DNA of 64,000 nt from Paenimyroides tangerinum (GTDB taxonomy: Bacteria; Bacteroidota; Bacteroidia; Flavobacteriales; Flavobacteriaceae), in contig NZ_RQVQ01000007.1 of the NCBI RefSeq assembly GCF_003865405.1, positions 1-64,000 on the forward strand. Reading direction: 5' to 3'. Of the stretch, positions 1-8,762 are shown in pieces. Made by a program: the position numbers and the translations under genes. How positions within the stretch are numbered: the stretch's first letter is position 1; each line of letters starts with the position of its first letter. The notes beneath the pieces are model-generated. The model ran no database searches. It saw only the letters and a program-made list of their open reading frames with translations, and was not told the origin of the DNA.

Positions 1-348
1 GACATAGTCATATTCATAGCCTCCAATGGTTTGGCTCCAACGAAAAGTTCCGTCGCAAGTGGTTGAGAAAATAACAATATCTGGTCTATTTACTACATTG
101 TAGGTAGGAATGGGATTTCCATCTATTTGGGTGTTGCCGTTTGTGGCACGTGCCAGAAAATAGTAGTTGTTGTCTTGGTCTATTTTAATATCTAATATTT
201 GTTCTGCTTGCGGAAAATAGTGGGTTGGATATTCACCAGAAACATTCTGAGTTCCACCACCCGTTTTTGCCCATTGCCATTGGTAGTTTTGAGAAAAACC
301 TGATAATCCAAAAAGAGAAAGCGTAAGTATGGTAATTATTTTTTTCAT
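1..348 (-). CDS. Secreted beta-propeller-like (SBBP-type) protein, N-terminal part
   Basis: This reading frame is open from an ATG at 348 down to the window edge, so only the first 116 residues are visible. A typical signal peptide (MKKIITILTLSLFGLSGFSQ) is followed by W-x-W-A-K-T-G-G-G, I-D-Q-D-N-N-Y-Y-F and D-I-V-I-F-S-T-T-C-D-G-T-F-R-W-S-Q-T-I-G-G. This is the pattern of SBBP beta-propeller repeats found in Bacteroidota proteins exported by the type IX system. The C-terminus, where a sorting domain would be expected, lies outside the window. It lies on the same strand as the giant surface protein at 590-5536. Secretion is well supported; the exact role is unknown. Confidence 0.8.
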   Translation of the reverse strand, partial: MKKIITILTLSLFGLSGFSQNYQWQWAKTGGGTQNVSGEYPTHYFPQAEQILDIKIDQDNNYYFLARATNGNTQIDGNPIPTYNVVNRPDIVIFSTTCDGTFRWSQTIGGYEYDYV

Positions 349-369
349 GATGGTTGCGTTTAAAAGATT

Positions 370-411
370 AAGGTTTGATGTTTAAGGTTTAAAGTTTGAG
401 GTTTAAGGTTT
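370..411. repeat. Short tandem repeat, six 7-bp units
   Basis: Three 14-bp units with consensus RAGGTTTRAWGTTT lie head to tail. Each splits into two 7-mers close to AAGGTTT, so there are six degenerate 7-mers. The array lies in the 241-bp gap between two minus-strand secreted-protein genes, just upstream of the start at 348. Confidence 0.6.
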
Positions 412-532
412 CGATTCTGTTGAATAGTCTATTTTGTTTTAATGAACATTTATAAATCTTGAAATCTTCACATTGATTAATTATCTAATTGATTTTTTGT
501 TTTTAAAGATACCTTTTTTTGCTTTAAAATTT

Positions 533-570
533 AAATTCGTGCCAAAACAATGAAGCTTTGACACGAATTT
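533..570 (-). terminator. Terminator-like hairpin after the giant surface gene
   Basis: AAATTCGTG at 533-541 pairs with CACGAATTT at 562-570, and the inner bases extend the stem (GTCAAA with TTTTGGC, including a wobble pair). It lies 20 bases past the stop of the giant gene and is followed on the minus strand by a T-rich tract. Confidence 0.6.
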
Positions 571-589
571 TTTTAATAAATAGAGAAAT

Positions 590-3500
590 TTACTTTTTAA
601 TTAATTTTTGTTGCATCACACGCTGATTGTCCGCTTCTAGACTTACGACATAGATACCTGTTGTCCAATTAGCTACAGGTACAAGAACATTCCCTTCGTT
701 TGTGTTTAGTTTTTGTACAAACTTGATGTTACCTAAAACATCATACACCACCAATTGTTGTGCTTGCTTATAATCACTTCCTAGTTTGTAGTGAACCGTT
801 GTTGTCTCTACGGCAGGGTTAGGTTCTAAAGTTAGCTCATTGGCTGTTTGCATCATCATCATGTAATTTTCACCTAGTGGTGGCCATTCGATTTCAAACA
901 AATCTGTACATTTATAGGTACTTAAAACCACCATATCCATTCCACCGTAAATTGGATACGAACTGTTTGGATAGAATCGTAAAGGAGCAAATGTATAAGA
1001 TTGTCCTGCGCCAACCGTAATAACTGCAGGGTCGAAGGTACCGTAATTATTAAAACTCGATAAATTTACCGTTACTGTATTAGCTGTAGTGTTTACAAAC
1101 ATACCAGAAAGTACGAAAAAGTTTCCTTCAGATTTATATTGTATTTTTGTGATTTTGAATTTGAATTCACAAATAGGAATATCACAATCTTGAGGATTGA
1201 ACATGATATTTGCTGTAGCTGAAGTGTTGACACACTGCCCATTTTGTACGCTTAACTGATAGCCACCAGCTGCTGTAATTGGTAAATTAGGTACATTGGT
1301 ATTGGTTCCTGTTTGTACTGGATTTCCGTTAATCAACCAACGATAGGCTTGTTGAACACCTAATGGTCCTAATAAATAAGGGGCTGGGTCGGTATTCGGA
1401 CAAATATCATAGCATCCACTTGGTACTACCCATAAATAACGCTCTGGATTGTGTGGGGTTTGTATTTGTGCTGTTTTGGTACAACCCGATGGTGCTATGT
1501 AGGTAACACTATATGCACCACCATTCAATACATAAATAGTTTGACCAGTAGCACCGTTGCTCCAGTTGTAGGTTCCGTTTGCAGGACCGTTAGCGGTTAG
1601 CTGTAACGTATATGGACTGCAACTGTACACGCTATAACTGATAGTGATGTTTGGCAAAGCTGGGTGAACCGTTACTACAAATTCTTTAGAATTTGCACAA
1701 CTGTTGCCACCTTGTACTTCTAAACGGTAGGTGTAAGTACCCGCTATATTACCTGATACCGGAACTTCTAAATTTGCTGAGCCCGTGGTCCAAGAACCTA
1801 ATGGACCAGACATTACAGCGGTATTAAGTTTCCAGCGGTGTTGTAAATTGGTGTCGGTTACTGTACCGTATAATGTGGTTTCAGACCCTAAACATACGTT
1901 GTTTTGCCCCGAAATGTTTACATAAGGTAATGGTTTTATGGTTACATTTCTTGGACTAGCTGCCATATCTGAATTACTACAACCATCACCATTCAATAAT
2001 TTTGGCCAATAGTTCCCAGAGGTAGTTGGCGTAAAAGTTAGACCTTGGTGTACAGGTACATTACCGTTCATCCATATTATTGTTGTTGGAGAGGGATTAG
2101 TTTGAGATACAAAACTCAAGGTCTGAATTGTTTGTCCTTCACAAGCTGTTATATTATCTTGTGGGTCTATGTAACCACTAAAATTCACACTTGGAACTTC
2201 AAAAGCCTCTACCGCTTCATGACTGAAACTACAACCGTAACGGTTTGTTGCGGTAAGTTTAATATTTTGCCAGCCAGAACTAATAATTTGTACTGTAGTA
2301 TGAGTACTGCTTGCCATATAAGCGGTACCGTTAAACTCCCACTTGTAGATATAGTCACTGTTATAACCCGGACCCGGTATGGTTAATACAATACCGTTTT
2401 CTGGGCAGTACGGCGCAGCAGGTATTGCGAAAATAACCTCTGGGTTTGAAGGTATGGTTACAGTTACTGATTTTGTACAATCTGGTAAACCATTACCACC
2501 GCTAATTTTTAATGTAAAGGTATAGGTTTGGCCAGGTTGCAAATTGGTAACTGTTGCGTTCGAACCATTTTGTGTTAAGTTACTACCTGCATAAGTATAT
2601 AAATACATACTATCGTTTGGAGTATAGTTAAAGAAAACCGAGTTGTTTAACAACTGTGCCGTATAAGTACCATTGTCATCACAAGAAAGTGTATAATTAA
2701 AATTCGCTTGATAATTCTTTTGAATTGAAATCTGTTTCTGTACGATACAGCCATTGTAGTTTAATTCAACAATTAATAAATATTCACCTGGAACATTCGT
2801 TGTGAAAAAGGTTGTAGCAGATGAATCATTGTCAACTTGAGCCTGTGCTGGTGCATACCATTTTATGGTTGGTATTATTCCACCATTTGTAGTATAGTTT
2901 ACTTTTGCATTAATTCGGTTACAAGAAACCCAGTCAGTATAATTTGTATCAATAGTAACTGTTTGATTTAAATTACAAGGATTTGGTGTTGAACAATTAT
3001 GCGTTACAATGATGTTCTGTGTACGTGTGCTACATCCATTTGTATTGGTTACCACTAAATAATACGTACCTGCAGGTGTACCTTGCGAATTGTTATTGAT
3101 GGTATAGCTCGTACCTGTACCGATTGGTATTAAGCTAGGTGCTTTAAACCATTTATAGGTAAGGCCACTATTTATTCCACTACCTAGATTAGACTGTAGC
3201 GTAACTGAGTAACTACCCGTTGGACAAACACTGTAATTATAGCTTACAACATGTATGTCTGGTCTAGGTTTAACAATTACTGTAGCGCTAGTTGTAGCGG
3301 TAAAGTTACATCCGTTAGGGTTTATGATTTCTAAAACAATTGGGAAACTCATGTTTGCACCTGAAATATTATCGATGTTTGTAGTTACTGTGTTTCCGTT
3401 AAATACAGCACCGTTAACCGTCCATTTTACAGTACCTGAAGTAATAGGCATACTGCTATTAAAGCTAAGGTTGAAGTTTTCTCCTGCACAAACTTGGCTT

Positions 3501-5536
3501 ATTGGATTGATAGTAAGCTGTGGCGTTTGATTGATGGTTACGTTATATGGTATAACCACTGTTTGCCCACATTTTGTTATCGTTAAACGTACTTGTCCGT
3601 TTGAGACACCTCCAGAAATTTCGTTAAAACTGATTTGAGCCGTTGTACCGCCAGTACCATTAGTTACGTTACCAAAATTAGTTGTTGGTTGTGGATTTGG
3701 AATTGCTGGTGTAGCAGGAGGTAAACCTACAATAGACCATTCGATGTTGTCATAAACCACACCTTGTAAGTTGGCTGTAAATGTAGTTCCCGAGCTCGGA
3801 CAGAAATTAACCTGATTACTAGCGTGATTAATAACCGCATTGTGTGTTACTTTTTGTACGTTTTTAGAAAGTTCTGTAGAAGTACAAATTTGACCTAAAG
3901 TAGAAACACGTTTTACTTTTACTGTTCCGTTATTCGCAGTGAATATTACGGTAATCTGACTTCCTGAATTACTTCCTTGAATGGTACCGCCTGTAACAGC
4001 CCACGCGTAAACAGAATTAGGTTCTGTGTTGGCTGGTAAGCTATAGATTACAGGAGTATTTAAACAATAAAAAGCATCTCCTTGAATTGGTCCAGCAGGT
4101 TGCGATGGTGTTTGAGCTACAACTACAGAAACAGGAGGGCTTGCACAACCATTTGCATTTGCAACTACTGTGTAAGTACCACCTTGTGGGAAGTTGTATA
4201 TACAAGATGCTCCATTAGAAGTATAAACCGTATTGTTGTTTAATGAAATTACCCACTGTACATTTGCATTTTGGTTGTTTGTAAAGCTTTGATTTATTCC
4301 TGAACATCTAAGTGGAAGATTGTTGTTTACAATCTCAACAGTGTTGATTACTTTTATTATAGCACTTGCGCTTCCTTTACAACCTAATAAAGTATTGATA
4401 TAGTCTGCCGTTAATGTATAAGTTCCAATAGTAGAACCATCAACAATAATTTCGTTGCGTTGATCTGTATATACAAGCATTGGATGGTTTTCTATACCAT
4501 TTAATCTCCAAACAAAATCTGTTGTAGGCCATTGAGGTAATGTGTATTTAGCTTGATTGTTTAAACAGATAGTTTCCGTACCTTTAATATTAGCTCTTTC
4601 AAGAATTACAGGTACTTTTACAGTTGTCCAAAAAGGACAAGAACAATGAGAAAGATATTGTACATATCCAAAACCATCTTCTGGATCAACACTATCCCAA
4701 ATTACATCAATTGAATTACCGTTTTGACCTACAATATAACCGCCGATAACGTTCCATTCACCACTACATTCTTCATTTGCAGTATAGGTAGCAATGTCTT
4801 TTTCACAAACTACAGATGGACAAGAGATGTCTATATTAGGTTTATTTTCGATAAAAACTTTTACACTATATTTACTGGTACAATTACAACTATTTGTAAC
4901 CGTTAAAATAACCTCGTAATATCCTGGAGTATCATAGCTATGGGTTGGTTCAAAAGCACTTGAAGTGTTTCCATCTCCAAAGTCCCAATTATAATAAATA
5001 AGATCACTTCCTCCATTATCATTTGATAGATTTTCAAAATTGATTGGTGTATTAACACAAAAAGTAAAATCAGGCGAACCTAAAACTTCAAATTTTGCAT
5101 CAGGTGAAATGATTTTTTCTACACAAATACTAGACGTACTAATGGTATTGTCTGTATAAGTTATAATAACATTTAATGAGCCACTTCCATTACTTCCCCA
5201 GTCAATGGTTGCATATTCATTATAATTTCCGGAAGTGGTACCAATGTTACCGCCAGAAATTTGCCATTCTACATCTGCAATGTTATTGCCAATTACAGTA
5301 AAATTAACAGAGGAATATTCACAAAAACGCAAACAATCAGTTTCTTGTACCCCTTCATTGAGATTTAAGGTGTTTCTCTTAGGATCAATTGCACTATCAT
5401 AGTCAATACATCCGACCATTTGATCCCAACTCAAGTATGATGAGTTGTTCTGAGCGTTTGCAATTGGGATGAATAACATCCAAAACAGCACTAAAAGAAG
5501 CCGTTTGTCGGGTTTAAAGAGTTTTTTTTCTTTCAT
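590..5536 (-). CDS. Giant PKD/Ig-like domain surface protein with T9SS type A sorting domain
   Basis: 1648 residues. Residues 1-29 form a long signal peptide ending A-N-A-Q. A clear PKD domain lies near residues 145-232 (GDGNTSSAFEPTHSY, then YYEVILTVTNSC). It is followed by more than ten Cys-containing Ig/PKD-like beta-sandwich modules, several opening with a V-C-x-G-x-x or Y-C-L-N-T-P pattern. The last ~75 residues are a type A C-terminal domain (L-E-P-N-P-A ... VVYDVLGN ... GIYVVSLEADNQ ... KLIKK), which directs type IX secretion and surface anchoring. The composition (N, T, G rich, no catalytic motif seen) fits an adhesin or matrix protein rather than an enzyme; that role is inferred. Upstream on the same strand are the hairpin array, an HU-family gene and a lipoprotein gene. 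Confidence 0.93.
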   Translation of the reverse strand: MKEKKLFKPDKRLLLVLFWMLFIPIANAQNNSSYLSWDQMVGCIDYDSAIDPKRNTLNLNEGVQETDCLRFCEYSSVNFTVIGNNIADVEWQISGGNIGTTSGNYNEYATIDWGSNGSGSLNVIITYTDNTISTSSICVEKIISPDAKFEVLGSPDFTFCVNTPINFENLSNDNGGSDLIYYNWDFGDGNTSSAFEPTHSYDTPGYYEVILTVTNSCNCTSKYSVKVFIENKPNIDISCPSVVCEKDIATYTANEECSGEWNVIGGYIVGQNGNSIDVIWDSVDPEDGFGYVQYLSHCSCPFWTTVKVPVILERANIKGTETICLNNQAKYTLPQWPTTDFVWRLNGIENHPMLVYTDQRNEIIVDGSTIGTYTLTADYINTLLGCKGSASAIIKVINTVEIVNNNLPLRCSGINQSFTNNQNANVQWVISLNNNTVYTSNGASCIYNFPQGGTYTVVANANGCASPPVSVVVAQTPSQPAGPIQGDAFYCLNTPVIYSLPANTEPNSVYAWAVTGGTIQGSNSGSQITVIFTANNGTVKVKRVSTLGQICTSTELSKNVQKVTHNAVINHASNQVNFCPSSGTTFTANLQGVVYDNIEWSIVGLPPATPAIPNPQPTTNFGNVTNGTGGTTAQISFNEISGGVSNGQVRLTITKCGQTVVIPYNVTINQTPQLTINPISQVCAGENFNLSFNSSMPITSGTVKWTVNGAVFNGNTVTTNIDNISGANMSFPIVLEIINPNGCNFTATTSATVIVKPRPDIHVVSYNYSVCPTGSYSVTLQSNLGSGINSGLTYKWFKAPSLIPIGTGTSYTINNNSQGTPAGTYYLVVTNTNGCSTRTQNIIVTHNCSTPNPCNLNQTVTIDTNYTDWVSCNRINAKVNYTTNGGIIPTIKWYAPAQAQVDNDSSATTFFTTNVPGEYLLIVELNYNGCIVQKQISIQKNYQANFNYTLSCDDNGTYTAQLLNNSVFFNYTPNDSMYLYTYAGSNLTQNGSNATVTNLQPGQTYTFTLKISGGNGLPDCTKSVTVTIPSNPEVIFAIPAAPYCPENGIVLTIPGPGYNSDYIYKWEFNGTAYMASSTHTTVQIISSGWQNIKLTATNRYGCSFSHEAVEAFEVPSVNFSGYIDPQDNITACEGQTIQTLSFVSQTNPSPTTIIWMNGNVPVHQGLTFTPTTSGNYWPKLLNGDGCSNSDMAASPRNVTIKPLPYVNISGQNNVCLGSETTLYGTVTDTNLQHRWKLNTAVMSGPLGSWTTGSANLEVPVSGNIAGTYTYRLEVQGGNSCANSKEFVVTVHPALPNITISYSVYSCSPYTLQLTANGPANGTYNWSNGATGQTIYVLNGGAYSVTYIAPSGCTKTAQIQTPHNPERYLWVVPSGCYDICPNTDPAPYLLGPLGVQQAYRWLINGNPVQTGTNTNVPNLPITAAGGYQLSVQNGQCVNTSATANIMFNPQDCDIPICEFKFKITKIQYKSEGNFFVLSGMFVNTTANTVTVNLSSFNNYGTFDPAVITVGAGQSYTFAPLRFYPNSSYPIYGGMDMVVLSTYKCTDLFEIEWPPLGENYMMMMQTANELTLEPNPAVETTTVHYKLGSDYKQAQQLVVYDVLGNIKFVQKLNTNEGNVLVPVANWTTGIYVVSLEADNQRVMQQKLIKK

Positions 5537-5569
5537 AATAAAAAAAATTAAATTGGTTAATAAAATACT

Positions 5570-5695
5570 ACGTTAGGTTTTGAGTAAAACCACATTAGGT
5601 TTTGAGTAAAACCACGTTAGGTTTTGAGTAAAACCACATTAGGTTTTGAGTAAAACCACGTTATGTTTTAAGTAAAACCACGTTAGGTTTTTGAC
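5570..5695. repeat. Array of 22-bp hairpin-forming tandem repeats
   Basis: Five full 22-bp units start at 5570, 5592, 5614, 5636 and 5658, with a partial sixth at 5680-5695. On the minus strand each unit contains GGTTTTACTCAAAACC, a perfect 6-bp stem with loop ACTC, followed by a six-base linker. Units 1-4 alternate ACG and ACA at their first three + strand bases. Unit 5 carries two changes that weaken the outer stem. The array fills most of the gap between the HU-family gene and the giant T9SS gene, so a shared transcript would carry five or six successive hairpins in its intercistronic region. Confidence 0.9.
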
Positions 5696-5699
5696 AGGA

Positions 5700-6089
5700 T
5701 TACTTTTTACGTTGTAAGGAGGCTGTTTTTAATGTGTCTGAGATGCGTTTACCAGGACGGTAATTAACTCTTACGTTTTTGATATGTGTTTGTGCATTAA
5801 ATTCTTCGGGAGTTGCTGTTCCCTCGCTAGAAATACCTGTATATAAAGTACCTAGTTTATCTAAACGCACAATTTTACTGTCTGCTAAGGCTTCTTGTAT
5901 CACATTTTCAAGTGCAATGATTACCCCACGGATATCTGCTTCACTCAGGGCACTGAATTTTTCGATAGATTTTACTAAATCATCAATAGACATTTCACCA
6001 TCGTTTACAACGTTTGCATACCATTTTTTAATTCCACCGCCTACCACTCCTGGTTGGCCTTTTTCGATTAATTTGTACTTGATTGCCAT
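5700..6089 (-). CDS. HU-family DNA-binding protein (Bacteroidota HU variant)
   Basis: 129 residues. The N-terminus (MAIKYKLIEKGQPGVVGGGIKKWYA) matches the Bacteroidota HU-like family in which K-x-x-x-x-K-G-x-P-G replaces the start of classic HU. An alpha-helical dimer region follows (SALSEADIRGVIIALENVIQEAL). Then comes the DNA-binding arm region (IVRLDKLGTLYTGISSEG, VNYRPGKRISDTL). Such proteins bend or coat DNA in the nucleoid. It starts 10 bases after the lipoprotein gene at 6100-6699, so the two are likely co-transcribed. The hairpin array begins a few bases past its stop. Confidence 0.9.
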   Translation of the reverse strand: MAIKYKLIEKGQPGVVGGGIKKWYANVVNDGEMSIDDLVKSIEKFSALSEADIRGVIIALENVIQEALADSKIVRLDKLGTLYTGISSEGTATPEEFNAQTHIKNVRVNYRPGKRISDTLKTASLQRKK

Positions 6090-6099
6090 AGTTATAGAT

Positions 6100-6699
6100 T
6101 TAATTGTTTAAAATTTTGAATAAACACGAATTGAAAACTGCACTCGCAGGCTGTTTTAGATAGCCACTTACTATCAATACTGTTCTACTTTTGTTCCAAT
6201 CATCATCATTATGATCATTTAAATTTTCTGCGACATAGAAAAGTAATTCAGTTTCTTGTTGGCTTAAGTTTTTAGAATTAATGATGACACTTAATACATC
6301 AAAATCAATTTCGTTATTTATCATTTGGTCTAAAATGTATTTACAATCAACTGAAACATTTAAGTTATCATAAACGTAGTTTTGATTGTTGATAAGAGTT
6401 ACGATTTCAGTTGAGGTAGGTAAAGAATAATTAACTATTTTTAGATTTTGAAACTCTAAATTAGAATGTGTAATGGAATCTAAGCGACTAATCACATTTT
6501 CCAAATTTAGATTATCATTGGAATAATGTAGATAATAATCATTGAGAATACTGTTTTGAATGCTGTATAAAGTAGTACCTTTCGCTTTTGCATGAGATGC
6601 ATTAACGTTGTTTTCGAACGTAGGTTGTACTTCGTATGTTTCAAAATAATTACAACTTAAGATTGTTAAGAGAAAAACTAAGGAGAATATTTTTTTCAT
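6100..6699 (-). CDS. Putative lipoprotein of unknown function
   Basis: 199 residues. The signal peptide ends in a lipobox (L-T-I-L-S-C, Cys at residue 16), so the mature protein is probably lipid-anchored in the envelope. The rest is a mixed helical, Asn-rich sequence without a motif I recognise; it ends with a short Cys-containing stretch (PASAVFNSCLFK). It is the first gene of the probable operon with the HU-family gene and has a good Bacteroidota promoter at 6724-6755. Confidence 0.8.
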   Translation of the reverse strand: MKKIFSLVFLLTILSCNYFETYEVQPTFENNVNASHAKAKGTTLYSIQNSILNDYYLHYSNDNLNLENVISRLDSITHSNLEFQNLKIVNYSLPTSTEIVTLINNQNYVYDNLNVSVDCKYILDQMINNEIDFDVLSVIINSKNLSQQETELLFYVAENLNDHNDDDWNKSRTVLIVSGYLKQPASAVFNSCLFKILNN

Positions 6700-6723
6700 A
6701 ATATAAATAATTTATTGTTTTCT

Positions 6724-6755
6724 CAAAGCTATCGTATTATGTATAGTAATGCAAA
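6724..6755 (-). promoter_or_regulatory. Bacteroidota-type promoter for the lipoprotein/HU operon
   Basis: On the minus strand TTTG (complement of 6752-6755) is followed after 20 nt by TAGCTTTG (complement of 6724-6731). This matches the TTTG/TAnnTTTG consensus. The box ends 24 bases before the ATG at 6699. Confidence 0.6.
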
Positions 6756-6884
6756 AAGTAGTTGGTCGAATTGATCAATTTACCTGTTTTTTTATTGTTT
6801 AATTAGTTGGTTTACAACAAGTTATTTTTTTTTCACATGCGTGGTTTATGTAATGAAATACATGTTTTTTTTAGTAGTAAATGG

Positions 6885-8621
6885 ATGTATTCTACTATTT
6901 TTTGTTTGTTTTGTGCTTGTATTTCGGCTCAAAATTTAGAAGAGTTACGTCAACAAATGGATACGATGTCAACTACAAATTCAAACTATGAAAATACGTT
7001 ACAACAATTTATAAATACATCAAAGAAGAAAAATGACAAGCAGTTGTTGTTTGATGGATATTTGCGTGCGATTAAATGGTCTAAAGATGCTGTGGAACAA
7101 AATGCGTATTGCGATAGTGCGATGGTTTTGGCTAATAAACTTGGAGAGGATATTTATTGGATACGTTTTTTTCAAACAAAAAGTTTTATAGCGTTAGTTG
7201 ATAGAAATTATCCGAAAGTTTTAGAAAATCAGCTTAAGGCATTAGATTTTTTAGATCCGAAAGAGGAGCCTTATTTATATAACAAAGCGCTCTATTCAAT
7301 TGGTGCAACCAAGTTGTATATGGGGAATTATAGAGAAGCTTTGAGCTATTTTAAAAGTGCTACTACTTATTTTAAAATACAAACAGATTTGTCTCATGTA
7401 AAAGGTTATTTGAATTGCATTAGATCAGAAGCTATTTGTAATTATTATTTGGATAATATATCTGAGGCTCGTGATTTATTGGTTTTGGGAAGAAAAGCGT
7501 TTCGCTATTTAGATAAAAATGATTCTTTACAAGAAAATGCTTATTTTGACCTAACTCAAGCTATGGTTAGTTTTAAAGAGGAAAAATATCAAGAGAGTAA
7601 TGAGTTACTTACAAATGCTCTACCCGAAATTGTTTTAAATGAAGATTTTGCGAACGAAAATTTGATTTATTTTTATTTTGGAAAGAATTATTGGTTTTTA
7701 GGTAATAAAGAGTTAGCCGTAACTTATTTTAAAAAAATTGATGATTTATTTACCAATAACGAATATATAAATGTTCATTTTTTAAAGGCTTATACCTATT
7801 TAATCGACTTCTATAAACAAGAAAATAATTTAGAAAAACAATTGTACTTCACCAACCAATTGCTAACTGCAACGCAGAGTTTTCAGAAAACGCAATCGTA
7901 TTTGTCTGATTATTTTCATGCCGAGTTTGATACGAAATTGCTTAAAGAGGAAAAACAAAAGCTCGAAGACCAAATTGCAAGGAAACATCTATTTTTAGTA
8001 TTAATATCTGTTGTTGGAACTTTGTTGCTGGTTTCGTTTATGGTTTTGTTTATTCGTAATAAACGAATGAAAAAGGCATATAGACAAAGATATAAAGCAG
8101 TTTTAGAGCAGATTGAAGTTCGAAAATCGCAATCGAAAAGCAATAAAGAGACTTTTGATTATGACTGGAGTAGTATGCAAGAGAATGCGAATTGGAATAG
8201 TTATTTGTATCAAGATGAGTTTGAATTAACTACTGATTTAAAGGTTAAAAAAGAAGTTCTTCCTTTGCAATTAATGAAAGAGTTAAATGAAAAGCTGATT
8301 TGTTTTGAAACCCAAAAAATGTATTTAAAGTTAGACTTTACATTAAATGAATTGGCTGATTATTGTAAAACCAATCGCAGTTATTTGTCACAATACATAA
8401 ATCAAGTAAAACAAATGAGTTTTCCTGATTATATCAATTCGCTTCGCGTAAATTTATTGTTAGATGATTTGCAAACGAATTATCAATTAAGACAGCTAAA
8501 AACAGAAATAATTGCTGAAAAATATGGATATTCCAACCGCAGAAGTTTTTCGAATGCTTTCATTAAAATAACGGGTATAAGCTATTCGTATTTTGTGCAG
8601 GAATTAAAGAAAGAAGCCTAA
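6885..8621 (+). CDS. Membrane-anchored TPR protein with AraC-type DNA-binding domain
   Basis: 578 residues from the ATG at 6885, chosen because it gives a clean signal peptide (MYSTIFCLFCACISAQ). An in-frame ATG at 6837 and a TTG at 6807 would only add residues ahead of it. Residues ~20-360 are helical TPR-like repeats (e.g. ALYSIGATKLYMGNYREALSYF split across helices). A transmembrane helix lies at ~367-390 (HLFLVLISVVGTLLLVSFMVL). The C-terminal ~110 residues form an AraC-type double helix-turn-helix (FTLNELADYCKTNRSYLSQYIN; AEKYGYSNRRSFSNAFIKITG). The layout implies an envelope-side sensor joined to a cytoplasmic transcription factor; its ligand is unknown. Confidence 0.9.
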   Translation: MYSTIFCLFCACISAQNLEELRQQMDTMSTTNSNYENTLQQFINTSKKKNDKQLLFDGYLRAIKWSKDAVEQNAYCDSAMVLANKLGEDIYWIRFFQTKSFIALVDRNYPKVLENQLKALDFLDPKEEPYLYNKALYSIGATKLYMGNYREALSYFKSATTYFKIQTDLSHVKGYLNCIRSEAICNYYLDNISEARDLLVLGRKAFRYLDKNDSLQENAYFDLTQAMVSFKEEKYQESNELLTNALPEIVLNEDFANENLIYFYFGKNYWFLGNKELAVTYFKKIDDLFTNNEYINVHFLKAYTYLIDFYKQENNLEKQLYFTNQLLTATQSFQKTQSYLSDYFHAEFDTKLLKEEKQKLEDQIARKHLFLVLISVVGTLLLVSFMVLFIRNKRMKKAYRQRYKAVLEQIEVRKSQSKSNKETFDYDWSSMQENANWNSYLYQDEFELTTDLKVKKEVLPLQLMKELNEKLICFETQKMYLKLDFTLNELADYCKTNRSYLSQYINQVKQMSFPDYINSLRVNLLLDDLQTNYQLRQLKTEIIAEKYGYSNRRSFSNAFIKITGISYSYFVQELKKEA

Positions 8622-8630
8622 GTGTTCTTT

Positions 8631-8733
8631 CGCAATAGGGATGGGAGCTTTGTTTGAGCTCTTTTGCAAATTGAAAATTTGCAAAAAGCGAGTGCGGACA
8701 GCCCGACCTGAAACGTAGTGGAAGGAATTGCCC
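8631..8733. repeat. Dispersed structured repeat, copy 1
   Basis: This 103-bp element matches 47391-47493 without gaps at 93 of 103 positions by manual alignment. It contains an 11-bp hairpin (TTTTGCAAATT, loop GAA, then its complement) and the inverted repeat GAGCT/AGCTC around TTGTTTG. A conserved GC-richer tail follows (ACAGCCCGACCTGAAACG). It lies between two convergent genes, 9 bases after the stop of the TPR/AraC gene. Confidence 0.85.
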
Positions 8734-8762
8734 CCAAACAAATGCTCCTAAAGTTTAAGAAC

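Noticed and set aside
2045..2386. Long open frame on the plus strand inside the giant surface gene
   Set aside because: It is antisense to a 1648-residue protein with clear domains and has no promoter, signal or recognisable motif; the same holds for the frames at 3255-3530 and 4724-4906.
5570..5695. CRISPR array
   Set aside because: The units are directly abutting 22-mers with no unique spacers, and no cas gene is present in the window.
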